From: an archaeon
GTDB taxonomy: Archaea; EX4484-52; B79-G9
NCBI GenBank assembly: GCA_013139905.1
Contig: WSZW01000155.1
Coordinates: 1-5,615 of the forward strand
Length of the DNA stretch: 5,615 nt
Reading direction: 5' to 3'
Shown one piece after another: positions 5,237 through 5,615 of the stretch. The position numbers and the translations under genes were made by a program. How positions within the stretch are numbered: the stretch's first letter is position 1; each line of letters opens with the position of its first letter. The notes beneath the pieces were generated by a model. It was not told the DNA's origin. It did no database searches and worked only from the letters and a program-made list of their open reading frames with translations.

Positions 5237-5615
5237 GCAAACCTTAGCATCTGCACAAATATTTTTAATTACAATCAATTCTTTGTCCGTTTTTAATTCC
5301 TTGCCCTTATATGCAACAGTCTTTCTCTTAGTCACAAAAAAGTTAATCTTTTCAAATTCCTTAAATTCCATAACTTTTACAGGCTTAGAATTCAGACCAT
5401 CAACCATAACATTATCTCCGGGTGCAGATTTGGGTGCAAAAAGAACACTAACATTTTTAGTATCATCCGCAGCTAAAATCATACCTTCTGACAATACGCC
5501 TCGTAATTTAACCTGTTTTAAATTAGCAACAAAACATACATTTTTCCCTATCAGATCTCCGGGAGAGTAATTTTTACGTAAACCCGCCACAATTTGTCGT
5601 TTTTCAACCCCACAA
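5234..5615 (-). CDS. metG: MetRS-type tRNA-binding (EMAP/OB) domain, partial
   Basis: Only the 3' part is present; the frame is open to the window edge, so the GTG at 5590 is an internal valine codon, not the start. The visible 126 or so residues begin ...GVEKRQIVAGLRKNY and continue with LIGK and VANLKQVKLRGVLSEGMILAA, the signature of the OB-fold tRNA-binding domain found at the C-terminus of methionyl-tRNA synthetase or as its separate beta subunit (relatives: Trbp111, Arc1p, EMAP II). Instead of ending soon after the OB fold (near the SAPGDNV segment), the protein runs on about 60 more residues, reminiscent of the extra domain of EMAP II-like proteins. Whether this is a fused MetRS or a free subunit cannot be seen. 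Paralogous tRNA-binding proteins are the main alternative. It converges on rlmH with no gap. Confidence 0.85.
   Translation of the reverse strand, partial: CGVEKRQIVAGLRKNYSPGDLIGKNVCFVANLKQVKLRGVLSEGMILAADDTKNVSVLFAPKSAPGDNVMVDGLNSKPVKVMEFKEFEKINFFVTKRKTVAYKGKELKTDKELIVIKNICADAKVC

Noticed and set aside
1..5615. CRISPR array, insertion sequence, tRNA or other defence or mobile system
   Set aside because: No spaced direct repeats, transposase motifs, terminal inverted repeats flanking a gene, or cloverleaf-like sequences were seen; recognised genes are housekeeping.

Overview
The window looks like a piece of an AT-rich archaeal chromosome. It carries an archaeal/eukaryotic-type large-subunit protein (uL16, old name L10e), an Ogg2-type 8-oxoguanine glycosylase closely resembling the methanogen enzyme, and an archaeal-looking serine hydroxymethyltransferase. 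TATA-like boxes lie about 25 bp upstream of several start codons, which suggests leaderless transcripts, and internal or SD-preceded genes use GGAGGT-like ribosome binding sites. The lineage cannot be fixed from this piece; a small-genome (DPANN-like) archaeon is a reasonable guess, no more.

Layout. Positions 1-158 hold no supported gene, only a GC-richer patch with an inverted repeat and the thyX promoter. Next comes a two-gene unit on the plus strand, thyX (159-869) and glyA (853-2118), overlapping by 17 bp. A minus-strand gene of unknown function with a possible winged-helix region (2160-2993) converges on glyA. A long AT-rich intergenic stretch (2994-3238) contains the divergent promoters of that gene and of rpl10e (3239-3757). 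After a T-rich probable terminator comes ogg (3881-4522). It converges on a 58-residue single-cluster ferredoxin gene on the minus strand (4538-4714). The ferredoxin gene is divergent from rlmH (4793-5233), and the two appear to share one palindromic TATA box. rlmH abuts, stop codon to stop codon, the 3' end of a minus-strand gene encoding a methionyl-tRNA synthetase-type tRNA-binding domain (5234-5615), which runs off the window.

Functionally the region is mostly housekeeping. GlyA makes methylene-tetrahydropterin/folate and ThyX consumes it to make dTMP, returning the carrier already reduced, so the pair forms a compact dTMP cycle. L10e, RlmH and MetRS belong to translation, Ogg to base-excision repair, and the ferredoxin to electron transfer. 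I see no CRISPR array, mobile element, tRNA or rRNA, and no clear sign of a new multi-gene system. The items most worth a second look are the unknown minus-strand protein, the apparently bidirectional TATA box, the C-terminal extension on the MetRS-type domain, and a strand-wide C-over-G bias that explains the different codon preferences of plus- and minus-strand genes.
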